Positions 33,919-42,885 of a DNA stretch of 64,000 nucleotides are shown piece after piece. Both the position numbers and the translations under genes were made by a program. The stretch spans positions 1 to 64,000 of the forward strand of contig NZ_DGIR01000024.1 in assembly GCF_002386445.1 (NCBI RefSeq), given 5' to 3'. Under the pieces are notes generated by a model. That model saw nothing but the letters and a program-made list of their open reading frames with translations, did no database searches and was not told where the DNA came from. The DNA comes from Pseudomonas sp. UBA4617. Its GTDB lineage: Bacteria > Pseudomonadota > Gammaproteobacteria > Pseudomonadales > Pseudomonadaceae. Numbering within the stretch: the first letter of the stretch is position 1; each line of letters starts with the position of its first letter.

Positions 33919-34473
33919 TGGTTCTCTCCTACTCATCAAGGCTCGTGCTGTTGCTTGGTCTTATGGGTGCGCGGGGCATTCGCCGCGGTTCTACGCAGCG
34001 GCGGAGCTGTAGCTGGGCAAATGACGGACTACACCGTTTTGTCTTGGCCGCGCATTATATCTACACCACTTGGCGGGTCCAATACAAACGTTTGTTTGAA
34101 TTTGCCGCAGGCCAGTAAAATCACTGGAGCGCGGCTGGAGGGTGACCGATTTGCCGTATTGACCGGATTGGGTGTTACGGTCAAGATACGAGCGGTTTTA
34201 CGTTCGCCGTAGGCTTGCAGCCGGGCGCAGGTACACCTCTAAAGACCAGGTGTGGAGCAGGGTTTTGCGGCCTTGGGCCGGTTTGTAGTGGAGTTTACAC
34301 GCCACGACAGAAAATGACCCGTGAGTATTTGACGCAAGCGTCCGGACAAGACTGTTCGGTCACTGTGAAGTTACTGCCTCCCGGTACGTTTTTGGAGGTG
34401 CCCTTGTACCCACGCGCATCGCCGGGCATGGCCCCAGGCGACTATCTATTCACCGGAGAGTAACGAGGAATCC
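33919..34473. other. Long divergent control region between ETF-QO and etfBA
   Basis: About 555 bases with no convincing gene. It has an AT-rich part near 34050-34110 that includes a likely PsrA site (34085-34098), and a long leader before etfB with a GAGGA ribosome-binding site just before its start. Short frames here lack coding character. Confidence 0.6.
34085..34098. promoter_or_regulatory. Candidate PsrA binding site
   Basis: CAAAC, four bases, GTTTG. This fits the (G/C)AAAC-N2-4-GTTT(G/C) motif reported for PsrA, the fatty-acid-responsive regulator of beta-oxidation genes in Pseudomonas. Its place between ETF-QO and etfBA suggests that both sides respond to long-chain fatty acids. Confidence 0.6.
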
Positions 34474-35223
34474 ATGAAGGTTCTTGTAGCTGTCAAACGA
34501 GTGGTCGACTACAACGTCAAGGTTCGCGTCAAGGCGGACAACTCCGGCGTCGACCTTGCTAACGTCAAGATGTCCATGAACCCCTTCTGCGAAATCGCCG
34601 TGGAAGAAGCCGTGCGCCTGAAGGAAAAAGGCGTTGCGACCGAGATCGTCGTCGTCTCCGTCGGCCCGGCCACCGCCCAGGAGCAACTGCGTACCGCCCT
34701 GGCTCTGGGTGCCGACCGCGCCATCCTGGTCGAAGCCGCTGACGAATTGAACTCCCTGGCCGTGGCCAAGGCGCTGAAGGCTGTTGTCGACAAGGAGCAG
34801 CCGCAACTGGTCATCCTCGGCAAACAGGCCATCGACAGCGACAACAACCAGACTGGCCAGATGCTGGCTGCGTTGACCGGCTTTGCCCAGGGCACCTTCG
34901 CCTCCAAGGTGGAAGTGGCTGGCGACAAGCTGAACGTCACCCGTGAAATCGACGGCGGCCTGCAGACCGTGGCCCTGAACCTGCCAGCCATCGTCACCAC
35001 CGACCTGCGCCTGAACGAGCCACGCTACGCGTCGCTGCCGAACATCATGAAGGCCAAGAAGAAGCCGCTGGAGACCATCACTCCAGACGCGCTGGGCGTT
35101 TCCCTCGCCTCCACCAACAAGACCCTGAAGGTTGAAGCCCCGGCTGCCCGCAGCGCAGGCGTCAAGGTCAAATCGGTGGCCGAACTGGTCGAGAAGCTGA
35201 AGAACGAAGCGAAGGTAATCTAA
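34474..35223 (+). CDS. etfB: Electron transfer flavoprotein beta subunit
   Basis: The 249-residue beta subunit binds AMP and forms the soluble ETF dimer with EtfA. It starts M-K-V-L-V-A-V-K-R-V-V-D-Y-N and carries the signature stretch near residues 113-125 (L-G-K-Q-A-I-D-S-D-N-N-Q-T-G-Q) and the docking loop A-R-Y-A-S-L-P-N-I-M-K-A-K region. It is directly followed by etfA, whose ATG starts one base after the etfB stop. Control probably lies in the long upstream region with the PsrA-like site. Confidence 0.96.
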   Translation: MKVLVAVKRVVDYNVKVRVKADNSGVDLANVKMSMNPFCEIAVEEAVRLKEKGVATEIVVVSVGPATAQEQLRTALALGADRAILVEAADELNSLAVAKALKAVVDKEQPQLVILGKQAIDSDNNQTGQMLAALTGFAQGTFASKVEVAGDKLNVTREIDGGLQTVALNLPAIVTTDLRLNEPRYASLPNIMKAKKKPLETITPDALGVSLASTNKTLKVEAPAARSAGVKVKSVAELVEKLKNEAKVI

Positions 35224-36153
35224 ATGACTATCCTGGTTGTCGCTGAATACGAGAACGGTGCCGTAGCCCCGGCCACCCTGAACACTGTTGCCGCTGCCGC
35301 CAAGATCGGTGGCGATGTGCACGTGCTGGTCGCCGGCCAGAACGTGGGCGGCGTTGCCGAATCTGCCGCGAAGATCGCTGGCGTGGCCAAGGTGCTGGTT
35401 GCCGACAACGCAGCCTATGCACACGTCCTGCCGGAAAACGTCGCGCCGCTGATCGTCGAACTGGCCAAAGGCTACAGCCACGTGCTGGCCCCGGCCACCA
35501 CCAACGGCAAGAACATCCTGCCGCGCGTTGCCGCGCTGCTGGACGTGGACCAGATCTCCGAGATCATCTCGGTCGAGTCCGCCGATACCTTCAAGCGCCC
35601 GATCTATGCCGGTAACGCCATTGCCACCGTGCAGTCGAGCGCGGCCATCAAGGTCATCACCGTACGTACCACCGGCTTCGACGCTGTGTCGGGCGAAGGT
35701 GGCTCGGCTGCCGTTGAGGCCGTTGGCGCCGCACATGACGCCGCTATCTCGGCCTTCGTTGGCGAAGAGCTGGCCAAGTCCGACCGCCCGGAACTGACCG
35801 CTGCCAAGATCGTCGTCTCCGGCGGCCGCGGCATGGGCAACGGTGACAACTTCAAGCACCTGTACAGCCTGGCCGACAAGCTCGGCGCTGCCGTCGGTGC
35901 TTCGCGTGCCGCGGTCGACGCGGGCTTCGTGCCCAACGACATGCAGGTCGGCCAGACCGGCAAGATCGTTGCACCACAGCTGTACATTGCCGTCGGTATC
36001 TCCGGCGCGATTCAGCACCTGGCCGGCATGAAGGACTCCAAGGTGATCGTGGCGATCAACAAGGACGAAGAAGCGCCGATCTTCCAGGTGGCTGACTACG
36101 GTCTGGTCGCCGACCTGTTCGAAGCGGTGCCAGAGCTGGAAAAGCTGGTCTGA
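35224..36153 (+). CDS. etfA: Electron transfer flavoprotein alpha subunit
   Basis: The 309-residue alpha subunit carries the FAD of ETF, with the C-terminal FAD domain motifs (V-V-S-G-G-R-G-M-G; V-G-Q-T-G-K-I-V-A-P-Q-L-Y-I-A-V-G-I-S-G-A; Q-H-L-A-G). Adjacent to etfB with no gap. Together with ETF-QO it forms the complete ETF pathway. A strong terminator follows. Confidence 0.96.
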   Translation: MTILVVAEYENGAVAPATLNTVAAAAKIGGDVHVLVAGQNVGGVAESAAKIAGVAKVLVADNAAYAHVLPENVAPLIVELAKGYSHVLAPATTNGKNILPRVAALLDVDQISEIISVESADTFKRPIYAGNAIATVQSSAAIKVITVRTTGFDAVSGEGGSAAVEAVGAAHDAAISAFVGEELAKSDRPELTAAKIVVSGGRGMGNGDNFKHLYSLADKLGAAVGASRAAVDAGFVPNDMQVGQTGKIVAPQLYIAVGISGAIQHLAGMKDSKVIVAINKDEEAPIFQVADYGLVADLFEAVPELEKLV

Positions 36154-36176
36154 TCCGCCTGCTTCACTTATAAAGA

Positions 36177-36209
36177 ACCCGGCCCTCGTTTCGAGGGTCG
36201 GGTTTTTTT
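36177..36209 (+). terminator. Terminator after etfBA
   Basis: A CCCGGCCCTCG stem paired with CGAGGGTCGGG, then seven T residues. Confidence 0.9.
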
Positions 36210-36228
36210 ATGGGCTGAGGAGTGAGGG

Positions 36229-37050
36229 ATGACGTTGCGCGGAACGGGCAGGGTGCTGGCATGCATGGCGGTGTTGGCGTCGCCGCTGGCCATGGCGGCA
36301 GGCAAGTGCGAACGCCTGGTTGCCACCGGCAGCCCCGATGCGCCACCATATTCATGGCAAGACCCGAACGACCCGAAACACTTGATCGGTGCCAATGTCG
36401 ACCTGCTGCGCCAGGTGGCTGGCGAGTTGGGCTTGAAGGTGGAGGTGCTCAGCGCCGGGCGTCGTGACCAGGCACTGGAAGAAGTGCGCAGCGGGCGCAT
36501 GGACCTGTTGCTCGACACACCCATGCAGGTGGAGCAACTGACCGCGCTCGACTACATTCACCCACCCCTGCAGCTCAATGAATACCTGGTGTGGACCCGC
36601 CACGATAGCGAGCTGGCTTTCGATGGCCCGGCGGACCTGGCCAGGTACCAGGGCAGTGTGTCCGAGCGCGCGCGGCTGACGCCGGCCTTCACCGCGTTCG
36701 TCAAGGCCCAGCTGAAGCTGGCGCCGGCGCAGAACCTGACCCAGGCATTTCAGAAGCTGGTGCTCGGCCAGGTTGACTATGTGCTTGCAAGCCGCTACGC
36801 GGGTATGGCGATGACCCAGAACCTGGGCGTGAGCAACCAGCTGATTGCCCGCGGCCTGCCGGTGGACCGGCCGGGGCTGTACCTGGCCGTGTCACACAAT
36901 TCAGCCTGCAATGACAGCTGGTTGCGTGGGCAATTGGCAAAAAAACTGACAGAATTGCCGATCTCCGGTGCGTCCGAGGCCGTGCTGCAACGCAATGTCG
37001 AGCGCTGGAAAGCCCAGCTGCAAGTGCCGTCGGACGCCCCCAAACACTAG
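36229..37050 (+). CDS. Periplasmic solute-binding protein family 3
   Basis: A 273-residue exported protein (signal peptide to A-M-A-A-G, about residue 22) of the amino-acid-type binding protein family. It has one cysteine pair candidate (C23 after the signal and C near the C-terminus in N-S-A-C-N-D). No transporter genes are next to it, so it may serve a distant ABC transporter or act as a sensor. GAGGAG-like bases precede the ATG. The following lipoprotein genes are close (nine bases), so all may form one transcript. Confidence 0.83.
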   Translation: MTLRGTGRVLACMAVLASPLAMAAGKCERLVATGSPDAPPYSWQDPNDPKHLIGANVDLLRQVAGELGLKVEVLSAGRRDQALEEVRSGRMDLLLDTPMQVEQLTALDYIHPPLQLNEYLVWTRHDSELAFDGPADLARYQGSVSERARLTPAFTAFVKAQLKLAPAQNLTQAFQKLVLGQVDYVLASRYAGMAMTQNLGVSNQLIARGLPVDRPGLYLAVSHNSACNDSWLRGQLAKKLTELPISGASEAVLQRNVERWKAQLQVPSDAPKH

Positions 37051-37059
37051 GAAGATTGC

Positions 37060-37413
37060 GTGAGAACCCAACCACTAATCCTTGCCCTGGCCGTACTCGG
37101 CCTGGCTGGCTGCGCCAACGATCCGGCCCCTGTCGAGCAGATGCGCATTTCCGAGCAGGCACTGGAGCAGGCCAGGGCCGTCGGCGCCACCGAACAGGTC
37201 GAAGCGCTCAAGCTGGCCGAAGACAAGCTGGCCCGCGCCAAGACCAACATGCTCACCGAAGAATACCGCGATGCGCGCATGCGCGCCGAGCAGGCCGAGC
37301 TGGATGCACGCCTGGCCGAAGCCCAGGTGCTGAACCAGAAGAGCGAAGAGCAGTTGCAGCTGCTGCAGTCGCGGGTCAAGCGCCTGCGCAAGCAGCTGGA
37401 GGTGCAGCCATGA
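37060..37413 (+). CDS. DUF4398 lipoprotein
   Basis: A 117-residue lipoprotein (lipobox L-A-G-C-A near residue 18) consisting of a DUF4398 helical domain with long coiled-coil character (rich in A, E, Q, L). The start is GTG after AGGAAG. Its stop overlaps the ATG of the OmpA-like gene (ATGA), so the two are translated together and probably act in the same envelope complex. Confidence 0.85.
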   Translation: MRTQPLILALAVLGLAGCANDPAPVEQMRISEQALEQARAVGATEQVEALKLAEDKLARAKTNMLTEEYRDARMRAEQAELDARLAEAQVLNQKSEEQLQLLQSRVKRLRKQLEVQP

Positions 37414-38222
37414 TCCGCCGTGCACCATTGGCCGCGCTGGCCATGCTGGCGCTGGCGGCAGGTTTGCAGGGTTGCGCCAGCCAGCGCAGCAGTGCTGCAC
37501 TGGATGACGCCAGCGCCGCCTTCCAGAAGGTCAAGGACAACTCCGATGTGCTGCGCAGTGCCCCGCGTGACGTGATTCGCGCAGGCGAGTCGCTGGCTCG
37601 CGCCGAGCGCCTGTCCAGCTACATTGGCACCGGTGCCGACGTGCGCCATTACGCCTACCTCAGCCAGCGCTACAGCGAGATCGCCAGCGAGCATGCCCGC
37701 CTGGCACTGAACCAGGAGCGCCAGGCCAAGCTCGACCTGGAGCGCCAGCGCCTGCAGCTGGCCTTGCGCGAGGCCAAGCTGGCCAGCGTCCAGCAGCAGG
37801 GCAAGTGGATCGAGTCGCAGATCGCCGCGCTGGCCTCGGAGCAGACCGATCGCGGTCTGGTAATGACCTTGGGTGACGTGCTGTTCGATACTGGCCGTGC
37901 CGACTTGAAGAACTCGGCCAGCCGCACCGTGCTCAAGCTGGTGCAGTTCCTTCAGCTCAACCCGCGCCGGGTGGTACGGATCGAAGGCTATACCGACAGT
38001 ACCGGCACTGCCGAGGACAATCTCAAGCTGTCGCGTGACCGGGCGCAGGCCGTGGCGGACATGCTGGTCGACCTGGGCATCGACGAGAAGCGCCTGCAGG
38101 TCGAGGGGTATGGCGACCAGTACCCGATCGAGGCCAATGCCTCGGAGCGGGGCAGGGCGCAGAACCGCCGGGTGGAGATCGTGTTCTCCGATGACAAGGG
38201 CAGGCTCGCGCCGGCGCGCTGA
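37410..38222 (+). CDS. DUF4398 and OmpA-domain lipoprotein
   Basis: A 270-residue lipoprotein (lipobox L-Q-G-C-A near residue 24) with a DUF4398 part (about 30-125), a helical linker, and a C-terminal OmpA-like peptidoglycan-binding domain (G-D-V-L-F-D-T-G-R-A-D-L; V-R-I-E-G-Y-T-D-S-T-G; R-A-Q-N-R-R-V-E-I-V). It likely ties the outer membrane to the cell wall. The first domain resembles the whole upstream protein, so the pair probably arose by duplication. The ATG overlaps the previous stop by four bases. Confidence 0.9.
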   Translation: MIRRAPLAALAMLALAAGLQGCASQRSSAALDDASAAFQKVKDNSDVLRSAPRDVIRAGESLARAERLSSYIGTGADVRHYAYLSQRYSEIASEHARLALNQERQAKLDLERQRLQLALREAKLASVQQQGKWIESQIAALASEQTDRGLVMTLGDVLFDTGRADLKNSASRTVLKLVQFLQLNPRRVVRIEGYTDSTGTAEDNLKLSRDRAQAVADMLVDLGIDEKRLQVEGYGDQYPIEANASERGRAQNRRVEIVFSDDKGRLAPAR

Positions 38223-38230
38223 CCCTTGTG

Positions 38231-38253
38231 CGAGGACCGCTTTGCGGTCCTCG
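38231..38253 (+). terminator. Stem-loop after the OmpA-like gene
   Basis: A ten-base perfect stem (CGAGGACCGC and its complement) with a three-base loop. A short T-run follows after CGCCGC. Confidence 0.6.
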
Positions 38254-38385
38254 CCGCTTTTCATGCAACTGTATTGTTGACTATCCTGCAATCTGTCCCC
38301 GTACACTTTGCAACTGTTACGGTATTCTCTACCCTCAGTGAGCGACACAAGAACAACGAGTCCGTCCGCGCGTCGAGATCCCGCC

Positions 38386-39828
38386 ATGACCAACCTGCTG
38401 CTGTACCAGCGTATCGCCCAGCAACTGGCCGATGACATCCGTCGTGGTGTCTACCAGCCAGGCGAGCGCGTACCGTCCGTGCGCAAGATGAGCGCCCAGC
38501 TCAATGTCAGCCATGCCACGGTGCTGCAGGCCTATGCCAACCTCGAAGACCAGGGGTTGATCCGTGCGCGGCCGCAGTCCGGCTACTATGTGCACCAGAC
38601 CCCGGCCCTGACCGCGCAGACGCCGGATATTGCCCGCGTGGAGCGCCCCGGCCTGGTGACCCGCGCCAGCATCATCCAGCAGGTGCTGACCGAGGCGCGC
38701 CGCGACGGCGTGTTCCCGTTCGGCGCCGCGGTACCGCACGTCGATTACCTGCCGGTCCGCGCCCTGCACCAGCAGATCGCCAAGGTGACGCGCTTCCATA
38801 GCCCGCGAGCCTTCAGCTACATGTTCAGCCCCGGTTTCGAACCGCTGCGCCGGCAGATCGCCATCCGCATGCGCGATGCCGGCGTGCTGGTCGACCCGCG
38901 TGAAGTGATCGTGACCCATGGTTGCGTCGATGCGCTGCAGATGTCGTTGCGCGTGTTGACCCGCCCCGGCGACCTGATCGCTGCCGAGTCGCCCACCTAT
39001 TACGGCCTGCTGCAACTGGCTGACCTGTTGGGCCTGAAGGTGATCGAGATCCCCAGCGACCCGTCCACCGGCATCAGTCTCGAGGCTTTGCAACTGGCCG
39101 CCAACCAGTGGTCGATCAAGGCCTTGGTACTGACTGCGCGGCTGAGCAATCCGCTGGGCGGCACCGTCCCGGAAGAGCGGCAGAAACAGTTGCTGCGCCT
39201 GGCGTCGGACTTCGATATCCAGATCGTCGAGGACGACATCTACGGCGAGTTGATGTTCGAGCAGGGCAAGACCAAGGCCCTGAAGGCATTCGATCGGCTG
39301 GACCGGGTGATCTACTGCTCGAGCTTTTCCAAGACCCTGTCCCCCGGCGTGCGCGTGGGCTGGATGATCGCCGGGCGCTACCAGGACGAGATCCAGCGCC
39401 TGCAAACCTTCACCACCCACTCGGCGTGCAGTGTGACGCAGATGGGCGTGGCAAGTTACCTCGAGAATGGCGGCTACGACCGGCACCTGCGTTACATTCG
39501 CCAGGAGTACCGCAAGAATCTCAGTGCCTACCAGCTGGCGGTGCAGCAACATTTCCCCGAGGGCACCCAGATGACCCGGCCGACCGGCGGGTTCATCCTG
39601 TGGGTGAGCCTGCCGGGGCGGGTCAATACCCAGGAGCTGCACGTGCGTGCGCTGGAGCAGGGTATCAGCATTGCGCCGGGGCTGATCTTCAGTAATACCG
39701 AGCAGTTCAACCACTGCATCCGCCTCAATTGCGGAATTCCGTGGAACAAGGAAGCCGAGCGTGCGGTAATTACCCTCGGGTTGCTGGCCCAGCAGTTATG
39801 CCGGGAGCCGGCGGCCGCATTTTTGTAG
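38386..39828 (+). CDS. MocR/GntR-type regulator with aminotransferase-like domain
   Basis: A 480-residue fusion of an N-terminal GntR winged-helix domain (about 5-75; G-E-R-V-P-S-V-R-K-M-S-A-Q-L-N-V-S-H-A-T-V) and an aminotransferase class I-like domain with the PLP lysine in S-S-F-S-K-T-L-S-P-G-V-R-V-G. Such MocR proteins sense PLP or amino compounds. The ATG at 38386 is chosen over the open upstream frame because it begins at the domain. Two direct GCAACTGT copies (38265 and 38310) lie upstream, one of them 69 bases before the start, and could be operator sites. No neighbouring PLP biosynthesis gene shows the target. Confidence 0.88.
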   Translation: MTNLLLYQRIAQQLADDIRRGVYQPGERVPSVRKMSAQLNVSHATVLQAYANLEDQGLIRARPQSGYYVHQTPALTAQTPDIARVERPGLVTRASIIQQVLTEARRDGVFPFGAAVPHVDYLPVRALHQQIAKVTRFHSPRAFSYMFSPGFEPLRRQIAIRMRDAGVLVDPREVIVTHGCVDALQMSLRVLTRPGDLIAAESPTYYGLLQLADLLGLKVIEIPSDPSTGISLEALQLAANQWSIKALVLTARLSNPLGGTVPEERQKQLLRLASDFDIQIVEDDIYGELMFEQGKTKALKAFDRLDRVIYCSSFSKTLSPGVRVGWMIAGRYQDEIQRLQTFTTHSACSVTQMGVASYLENGGYDRHLRYIRQEYRKNLSAYQLAVQQHFPEGTQMTRPTGGFILWVSLPGRVNTQELHVRALEQGISIAPGLIFSNTEQFNHCIRLNCGIPWNKEAERAVITLGLLAQQLCREPAAAFL

Positions 39829-39891
39829 GCTTGCCACGCGCCTGCGGAACAGGGAGCATACGCACTTTTACTGCCAGCCTGTCTTTTTGCC

Positions 39892-40380
39892 ATGAAAGCT
39901 CTGCGTCGTTTTGCCCTGATCCTGTGCCTTGCTCCGCTCTGCTGCCTTGGTGCAGGCCAGGCCGCGCAGGCGGCCGGCCAGGTGCAGGCGGCCCAGGTGC
40001 AGCCGGCCCAGAAGGCGCTGGCGAAGCCCGCGCAGAAGGCGGCGGCAAGCAAGGCCGCCAAAAGCAAGGCCACCAACAGCAAGGCGAAGCCCGCCCGCAA
40101 GCCGGTGAGCAAGGCCGTGGCCAAGCCGCTGCCCAAGGCCAGGCTCGATCTCAGCCTGCCCGCCGATATGGTCGACAGGCTGGAACCGGAGGTTGGTGAC
40201 CCTTCGCCGATCCAGCGCCGCAAGCCCTTGCTGCCACCGCTGTTTACGGAAAAGCCAGAGGCCGACAGCCCGTTCCAGCTCAATGGCCGGTTGATCAACA
40301 ACGAAATGCAGCTACAGCTGCGCAATGACAGCCGTCGTGACGTGGAAGGGGCGGCGATCGATTTCGAGTTCCGCCAGTAG
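39892..40380 (+). CDS. Exported Ala/Lys-rich protein of unknown function
   Basis: A 162-residue protein with a signal peptide (to A-A-Q-A-A-G, about residue 28). It then has a low-complexity stretch rich in A, K and Q (about 30-80), and a more ordered C-terminal part (about 85-162). No known domain is visible. The Ala/Lys repeats look like those in histone-like or translation factor linkers but are not diagnostic. Such proteins are commonly annotated only as hypothetical in Pseudomonas. Confidence 0.7.
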   Translation: MKALRRFALILCLAPLCCLGAGQAAQAAGQVQAAQVQPAQKALAKPAQKAAASKAAKSKATNSKAKPARKPVSKAVAKPLPKARLDLSLPADMVDRLEPEVGDPSPIQRRKPLLPPLFTEKPEADSPFQLNGRLINNEMQLQLRNDSRRDVEGAAIDFEFRQ

Positions 40381-40509
40381 CCAGTAACTGACTGCCGGGT
40401 CATGGCACATTTCATCGTGCCAGCAATTTCAAACGACTGTTTGAGCGGTTAATATCCAGGGACGTTCGTCCCGTTTTGTTCCAGGGAGTCCTGATCTTGG
40501 TGAGTTGCC

Positions 40510-40764
40510 ATGAAGTGCCGTGAGGGTTGCGGTGCCTGCTGCATTGCCCCGTCCATCAGCTCTGCGATGCCGCGCATGCCCAATGGCAAACCGGCTGGCG
40601 AGCGCTGCCTGCACCTGACCGCCGACAACCTCTGCGACCTGTTCGGCAAGCCCGAGCGGCCCGCGGTGTGCGGCGGTTTCCAGGCGGATATCGAGGTATG
40701 CGGCAACGACCGTGACGAGGCGATCAGGATTCTTGGCTGGTGGGAGCAGATGACGGCGGCATAA
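40510..40764 (+). CDS. YkgJ family cysteine-cluster protein
   Basis: An 84-residue protein with the Fe-S or zinc cysteine cluster of the YkgJ family: C3, C7, C10 and C11 (C-R-E-G-C-G-A-C-C) with further cysteines in R-C-L-H-L and V-C-G-G-F. Its role is unknown. It is short, but the cluster is unmistakable. It is followed by a START-domain gene, with 28 bases between. Confidence 0.87.
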   Translation: MKCREGCGACCIAPSISSAMPRMPNGKPAGERCLHLTADNLCDLFGKPERPAVCGGFQADIEVCGNDRDEAIRILGWWEQMTAA

Positions 40765-40792
40765 GGCTGGATCTTCGACAACAAGGATAAAC

Positions 40793-41401
40793 ATGATGAG
40801 ACCGTTCAAGCGTATTGCACTGCTGTGTGGCATGGGTGTTCTGCTGGCCCCTGTGGCCTGGGCCGAGAACTGGCAGGTGGCCAAGGATGAGGAGGGGATC
40901 AAGGTATCGCTCAGCGAAGTGGCCGGCTCCAAGTACAAGGCTTACCGCGGGGTGACCCTGATCAAGGCGCCGTTGGCCAAGGTGCAGGCGCTGCAGGAGG
41001 ATGTGGTCGGGGCCTGCGCTTGGATTCACGAATGCAAGACGCAGAAAGTGCTCAAGCAGGAAGGTGACCAGGTCTGGACCTATACCCAGTTCAATACGCC
41101 ATGGCCGGTGACCCCGCGCGATTCGGTACTGCGCGTGACCACGGTCAGGGAGGCTGACGGCAGCCTGACCCGCAAGCTGGTCGAAGAGCCGACCTACGTT
41201 CCGCAAGAGAAGGGCTTCGTGCGGGTGGCCAAGGTCGAAGGGTTCTGGAAGCTGGTGCCCAAGGGCGACAGCACCGAAGTCACTTACCAGGTGCACACCG
41301 AACCGGGTGGCAGCGTGCCGGCGATGGTGGCCAACAAGTTCGTGGTGGATGCCCCGTTCAATACCCTGAAAGGGTTGCGCGAGCGGGCTGAGAAAAACTG
41401 A
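40793..41401 (+). CDS. Exported START-domain protein
   Basis: A 202-residue protein with a signal peptide (to A-W-A-E, about residue 24) and a START-type lipid-binding fold (W-P-V-T-P-R-D-S-V-L-R-V near 103-114 is typical). These proteins bind a lipid or hydrophobic ligand in the periplasm; the ligand is unknown. A ribosome-binding AAGGA precedes the ATG. Confidence 0.83.
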   Translation: MMRPFKRIALLCGMGVLLAPVAWAENWQVAKDEEGIKVSLSEVAGSKYKAYRGVTLIKAPLAKVQALQEDVVGACAWIHECKTQKVLKQEGDQVWTYTQFNTPWPVTPRDSVLRVTTVREADGSLTRKLVEEPTYVPQEKGFVRVAKVEGFWKLVPKGDSTEVTYQVHTEPGGSVPAMVANKFVVDAPFNTLKGLRERAEKN

Positions 41402-41410
41402 CAGCTTGTG

Positions 41411-41448
41411 CCTGGCCTCTTCACGGGCTCGCCGGCGAAGAGGCCAGG
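41411..41448. repeat. REP-like palindrome
   Basis: A twelve-base stem (CCTGGCCTCTTC/GAAGAGGCCAGG) with an inner GCTCGCC motif, like a variant of the P. putida REP family seen at 16481. Confidence 0.7.
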
Positions 41449-41466
41449 GCAAGAACGGCAATAAAA

Positions 41467-41490
41467 AAGGCTGCCCGAGGGCAGCCTTCT
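41467..41490. terminator. Terminator between the START-domain gene and gltA
   Basis: AAGGCTGCC paired with GGCAGCCTT around CGAG, with an A-run to the left that gives a T-run for the leftward gltA transcript. Confidence 0.83.
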
Positions 41491-41509
41491 TGCGTTCGGC
41501 TATCGAGGC

Positions 41510-42799
41510 TTACTTGCGGTCCTGCAGTGCAACGATGTCGCGCTTCTGCTCGCCGGTGTACAGCTGGCGCGGGCGGCCGATCTTGTACGGGCTGGAGAGC
41601 ATTTCTTTCCAGTGCGAGATCCAGCCCACGGTACGTGCCAGGGCGAAGATCACGGTGAACATGCTGGTCGGAATGCCGATCGCCTTGAGGATGATCCCCG
41701 AATAGAAGTCGACGTTCGGGTACAGCGAGCGCTCGATGAAGTACGGATCGGTCAGGGCGATCTCTTCCAGGCGCATGGCCAGTTCCAGCTGCGGGTCGTT
41801 CTTGATGCCCAGTTCGCGCAGCACTTCGTCGCAGGTCTGCTTCATCACGGTGGCGCGCGGGTCGCGGTTCTTGTACACGCGGTGGCCGAAGCCCATGAGC
41901 TTGAACGGGTCGTTCTTGTCCTTGGCCTTGGCGATGAACTTGTCGATGTTCGAGACATCGCCGATTTCATCGAGCATGGTCAGCACCGCTTCGTTGGCAC
42001 CGCCGTGGGCCGGGCCCCACAGTGCAGCGATACCGGCGGCGATACAGGCGAACGGGTTGGCGCCCGACGAACCGGCCAGGCGCACGGTGGAGGTGGAGGC
42101 GTTCTGCTCATGGTCGGCATGGAGGATGAAGATCCGGTCCATCGCCTTGGCCAGCACCGGGCTGATCGGCTTGATCTCGCACGGGGTGTTGAACATCATG
42201 TGCAGGAAGTTTTCCGCGTACGACAGGTCGTTGCGCGGGTACATCATCGGCTGGCCCATGGAGTACTTGTACACCATCGCGGCCAGGGTCGGCATCTTGG
42301 CGACCAGGCGCACCGCGGAAATCTCGCGGTGTTGCGGGTTATTGATGTCCAGGGAGTCGTGATAGAACGCCGACAGGGCGCCGACCACGCCGCACATCAC
42401 CGCCATCGGGTGGGCGTCGCGGCGGAAGCCGTTGAAGAAGGACTTCAGCTGCTCGTGAACCATGGTGTGGTTCTTCACGGTGCTGACGAACTGGGCCTTC
42501 TGCTCGGCATTCGGCAGTTCGCCGTTGAGCAGCAGGTAGCAGGTTTCGAGGTAGTCGGACTTTTCGGCGAGCTGCTCGATCGGGTAGCCGCGGTGCAGCA
42601 GAATACCCTGGTCGCCGTCAATGTAGGTGATCTTCGACTCGCACGAGGCGGTCGCCATGAACCCAGGGTCGAAGGTGAAGTGACCAGTGGCCCCCAACCC
42701 GCGGACGTCGATTACATCAGGACCAACGGTGCCGGTTAAAATGGGCAGCTCGACGGGGGCAGCGCCCTCGATGACCAACTGCGCTTTTTTGTCAGCCAT
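41510..42799 (-). CDS. gltA: Citrate synthase
   Basis: The first TCA enzyme, joining acetyl-CoA and oxaloacetate. The 429-residue protein is of the hexameric, NADH-sensitive type II found in Gammaproteobacteria. Catalytic histidines and aspartate are visible in G-P-A-H-G-G-A-N, G-F-G-H-R-V-Y and in V-D-F-Y-S-G. It diverges from sdhC. The box at 42858-42885 is a good sigma-70 promoter on the minus strand. Confidence 0.97.
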   Translation of the reverse strand: MADKKAQLVIEGAAPVELPILTGTVGPDVIDVRGLGATGHFTFDPGFMATASCESKITYIDGDQGILLHRGYPIEQLAEKSDYLETCYLLLNGELPNAEQKAQFVSTVKNHTMVHEQLKSFFNGFRRDAHPMAVMCGVVGALSAFYHDSLDINNPQHREISAVRLVAKMPTLAAMVYKYSMGQPMMYPRNDLSYAENFLHMMFNTPCEIKPISPVLAKAMDRIFILHADHEQNASTSTVRLAGSSGANPFACIAAGIAALWGPAHGGANEAVLTMLDEIGDVSNIDKFIAKAKDKNDPFKLMGFGHRVYKNRDPRATVMKQTCDEVLRELGIKNDPQLELAMRLEEIALTDPYFIERSLYPNVDFYSGIILKAIGIPTSMFTVIFALARTVGWISHWKEMLSSPYKIGRPRQLYTGEQKRDIVALQDRK

Positions 42800-42857
42800 G
42801 TGGCCTCCTATTAATGCTTGAAATCATCAGACAGACCCCCCACGCAGGGCCCGCACC

Positions 42858-42885
42858 ACTATAGAGGGATAAATTCAGAAGTCAA
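42858..42885 (-). promoter_or_regulatory. Sigma-70 promoter for gltA
   Basis: On the minus strand TTGACT, 16 bases, TATAGT, about 59 bases before the gltA start. Confidence 0.7.
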
